Assembly (NCBI GenBank): GCA_013298485.1
Contig: JAAFHS010000129.1
Location: 1-7,012 of the forward strand
Source of the DNA: Rhodobacterales bacterium
GTDB taxonomy: Bacteria; Pseudomonadota; Alphaproteobacteria; Rhodobacterales; Rhodobacteraceae
DNA: 7,012 bases
Direction of reading: 5' to 3'
This document shows, piece by piece, positions 5,882 to 7,012 of this stretch. Numbering within the stretch: the first letter of the stretch is position 1; each line of letters opens with the position of its first letter. A model generated the notes under the pieces. The model was given only the letters and a program-made list of their open reading frames with translations, was not told the DNA's origin and ran no database searches. Made by a program: the position numbers and the translations under genes.

Positions 5882-6861
5882 GGGCGGAACTGGCGCGCCA
5901 CGCACCGGCCTATATCGCGCTTGCGCTTGCGCTGCTGTTCTTTCCTGCGGTTGCGTCGGATTTCTTCCTAACCCAGATCGGCGGCTATTCGATGATCTTC
6001 GGGATGATGGCGCTTAGCCTCATGATCCTTGCGGGCTATGGCGGCATGGTCAGCCTAGCGCAGATCACCGTGGCGGGTGTCGCGGGCTACAGCGTCGCGA
6101 TCTTCGGGATCAACGCTACCGGGGTCATGGGGTTCGCATGGGCCTGGTGGGTGGTCGCCCCGCTGGCCATTGCGCTGGCCGCCATCGCCTCGGCTTTGAT
6201 CGGCTGGATCGCGGTACGCACGGACGGCATCTATACCATCATGATCACCTTGGCGATTGCGACGGCGACCTACTATTTCACCCAGCAGAACGCTGAATTG
6301 TTTAACGGTCATTCAGGCTTTTCCGGCTTGCGCGCACCCGAATTCTGGGGCGTGGTCTGGCGCGACCCAAAGCCGTTCTACTACCTCTGCCTTGGGGCGG
6401 CGGTGCTGTCCTATCTGGCGGTTCTGTATGCTGCGAGGTCGACATTCGGCTTGACCCTTCAAGCCATCCGCGACAACCCGCGCCGGATGCGAGCGGTGGG
6501 ATATGACGTGACTGCCCACAAGGTGTTCGCGTGGGCGCTGAGTGGCATCATAGCAGGAATTGCGGGCGTGCTGCTGGTCTGGTTCAACGGGCGCATCTCG
6601 CCCGGCACCATCGGGGTTGGGGCCGCGATCAACGTGCTGATTATCGCAGTGATTGGCGGGCTGAAACATCCCATCGGCCCGTTTATCGGTGCGCTGGTGG
6701 TGGTGTTGATGCAGACCTTTGCGATTGATATCGTCGGCGCAGATCGCTTTAACACGCTGATTGGACTTGTCTTTCTGGTGATTGTCTTCGTGTCGCCAGA
6801 TGGGTTGCTGGGCTTGTGGGGGAGAGTGAAGCCACATCTTCAACAGCAACCGCTACGCTAA
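5878..6861 (+). CDS. Branched-chain amino acid-type ABC transporter permease (LivM family)
   Basis: This 327-residue inner-membrane protein is the second permease of the Liv-type importer. Membrane segments are visible at about 11-27, 35-55, 60-80, 88-113, 117-134, 166-185, 215-237, 246-284 and 292-308. LivM marks are ILAGYGGMVSLAQ (50-62), the strand around VRTDGIYTIMITLA (113-126), the ATPase-contact loop AIRDNPRRMRAVGYDV (196-211) and GGLKHPIGPFIGA (260-272). Length and layout are normal for the family, with no broken region. The ATG overlaps the LivH stop (ATGA, 5878-5881) and is preceded by GGGGGG. It should form a heterodimer with the LivH-type protein and work with the binding protein encoded next and with LivG/LivF-type ATPases that must lie outside the window. 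Confidence 0.92.
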   Translation: MRAELARHAPAYIALALALLFFPAVASDFFLTQIGGYSMIFGMMALSLMILAGYGGMVSLAQITVAGVAGYSVAIFGINATGVMGFAWAWWVVAPLAIALAAIASALIGWIAVRTDGIYTIMITLAIATATYYFTQQNAELFNGHSGFSGLRAPEFWGVVWRDPKPFYYLCLGAAVLSYLAVLYAARSTFGLTLQAIRDNPRRMRAVGYDVTAHKVFAWALSGIIAGIAGVLLVWFNGRISPGTIGVGAAINVLIIAVIGGLKHPIGPFIGALVVVLMQTFAIDIVGADRFNTLIGLVFLVIVFVSPDGLLGLWGRVKPHLQQQPLR

Positions 6862-6892
6862 GAAAACTGGTAAAACCAAAGGGAGGACGACA

Positions 6893-7012
6893 ATGAAATC
6901 GACACTGAAAATCGCACTGGTGCTGACCACTGCCCTGATTGCACCGCAATTTGCCAGCGCGGAAACCATCAAGATCGGCGTGCTGGCAACGTTTGAAGGC
7001 CCGTTTACCGTG
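6893..7012 (+). CDS. Periplasmic substrate-binding protein of the Liv-type ABC transporter (5' end only)
   Basis: The first 40 codons of a gene that runs off the window. A strong GGGAGG ribosome binding site (6881-6886) precedes the ATG. Residues 1-23 form a Sec signal peptide with a hydrophobic core and an ASA cleavage site. The mature start, ETIKIGVLATFEGPFT (24-39), is the first strand and turn of LivK/periplasmic-binding-protein fold I receptors, whose typical pattern is IKIG followed by a Gly-Pro turn near the ligand pocket. It follows the LivM-type gene by 31 bp and would capture the substrate for the importer. The partial sequence does not show the ligand-binding residues, so the substrate stays unknown. 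Confidence 0.85.
   Translation, partial: MKSTLKIALVLTTALIAPQFASAETIKIGVLATFEGPFTV

Noticed and set aside
6868..6878. Small TGGT/ACCA hairpin between LivM and the binding-protein gene
   Set aside because: Only 4 bp with a 3-nt loop and no T-run; too weak to call a terminator or attenuator.

Overview
The window looks like chromosomal DNA from a GC-rich alphaproteobacterium. A member of the Rhodobacterales (marine Roseobacter type) is my best guess, from codon use, the FCD-type GntR regulator beside a Liv-type ABC transporter, and the style of the proteins. This is an inference from composition and gene content, not a database match. No RNA gene, CRISPR array, insertion sequence or phage gene was seen.

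Left part (1-1042, genes on the minus strand): a RidA/YjgF-family enamine/imine deaminase (24-374) lies downstream of a small exported protein with a TPR-like helical hairpin (438-677). A 44-nt stem-loop between them overlaps the RidA ribosome binding site. A candidate promoter for the small gene lies at 721-748. The rest, up to 1042, has no convincing gene but holds several perfect stem-loops.

Centre (1043-1872): a GntR/FadR-type (FCD) regulator on the minus strand is divergent from a plus-strand operon. The 158-bp space between them holds five copies of TGGNTCA. Two lie next to the regulator start and three next to the operon start, and each copy is 11 bp from its neighbour, so they form two helically phased arrays. 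These are very probably the operators of this regulator.

Right part (1873-7012, plus strand): six closely packed genes run off the end of the window. They are a fumarylacetoacetate-hydrolase-family enzyme, an alpha/beta hydrolase, a metal-dependent amidohydrolase, two branched-chain-amino-acid-type ABC permeases (LivH and LivM) and the start of a periplasmic substrate-binding protein (LivK type). Three junctions are ATGA overlaps and the other two gaps are 24 and 31 bases, so this is one transcription unit. The ATPases LivG and LivF are not in the window and probably lie downstream.

Together the genes read as a regulated uptake-and-catabolism module. An ABC importer brings in a small organic acid or amide, and three hydrolytic enzymes open C-N, ester or C-C bonds. 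The substrate cannot be told from the sequence. This combination of three different hydrolase folds with a Liv transporter and an FCD regulator is the most likely place for an undescribed pathway here.
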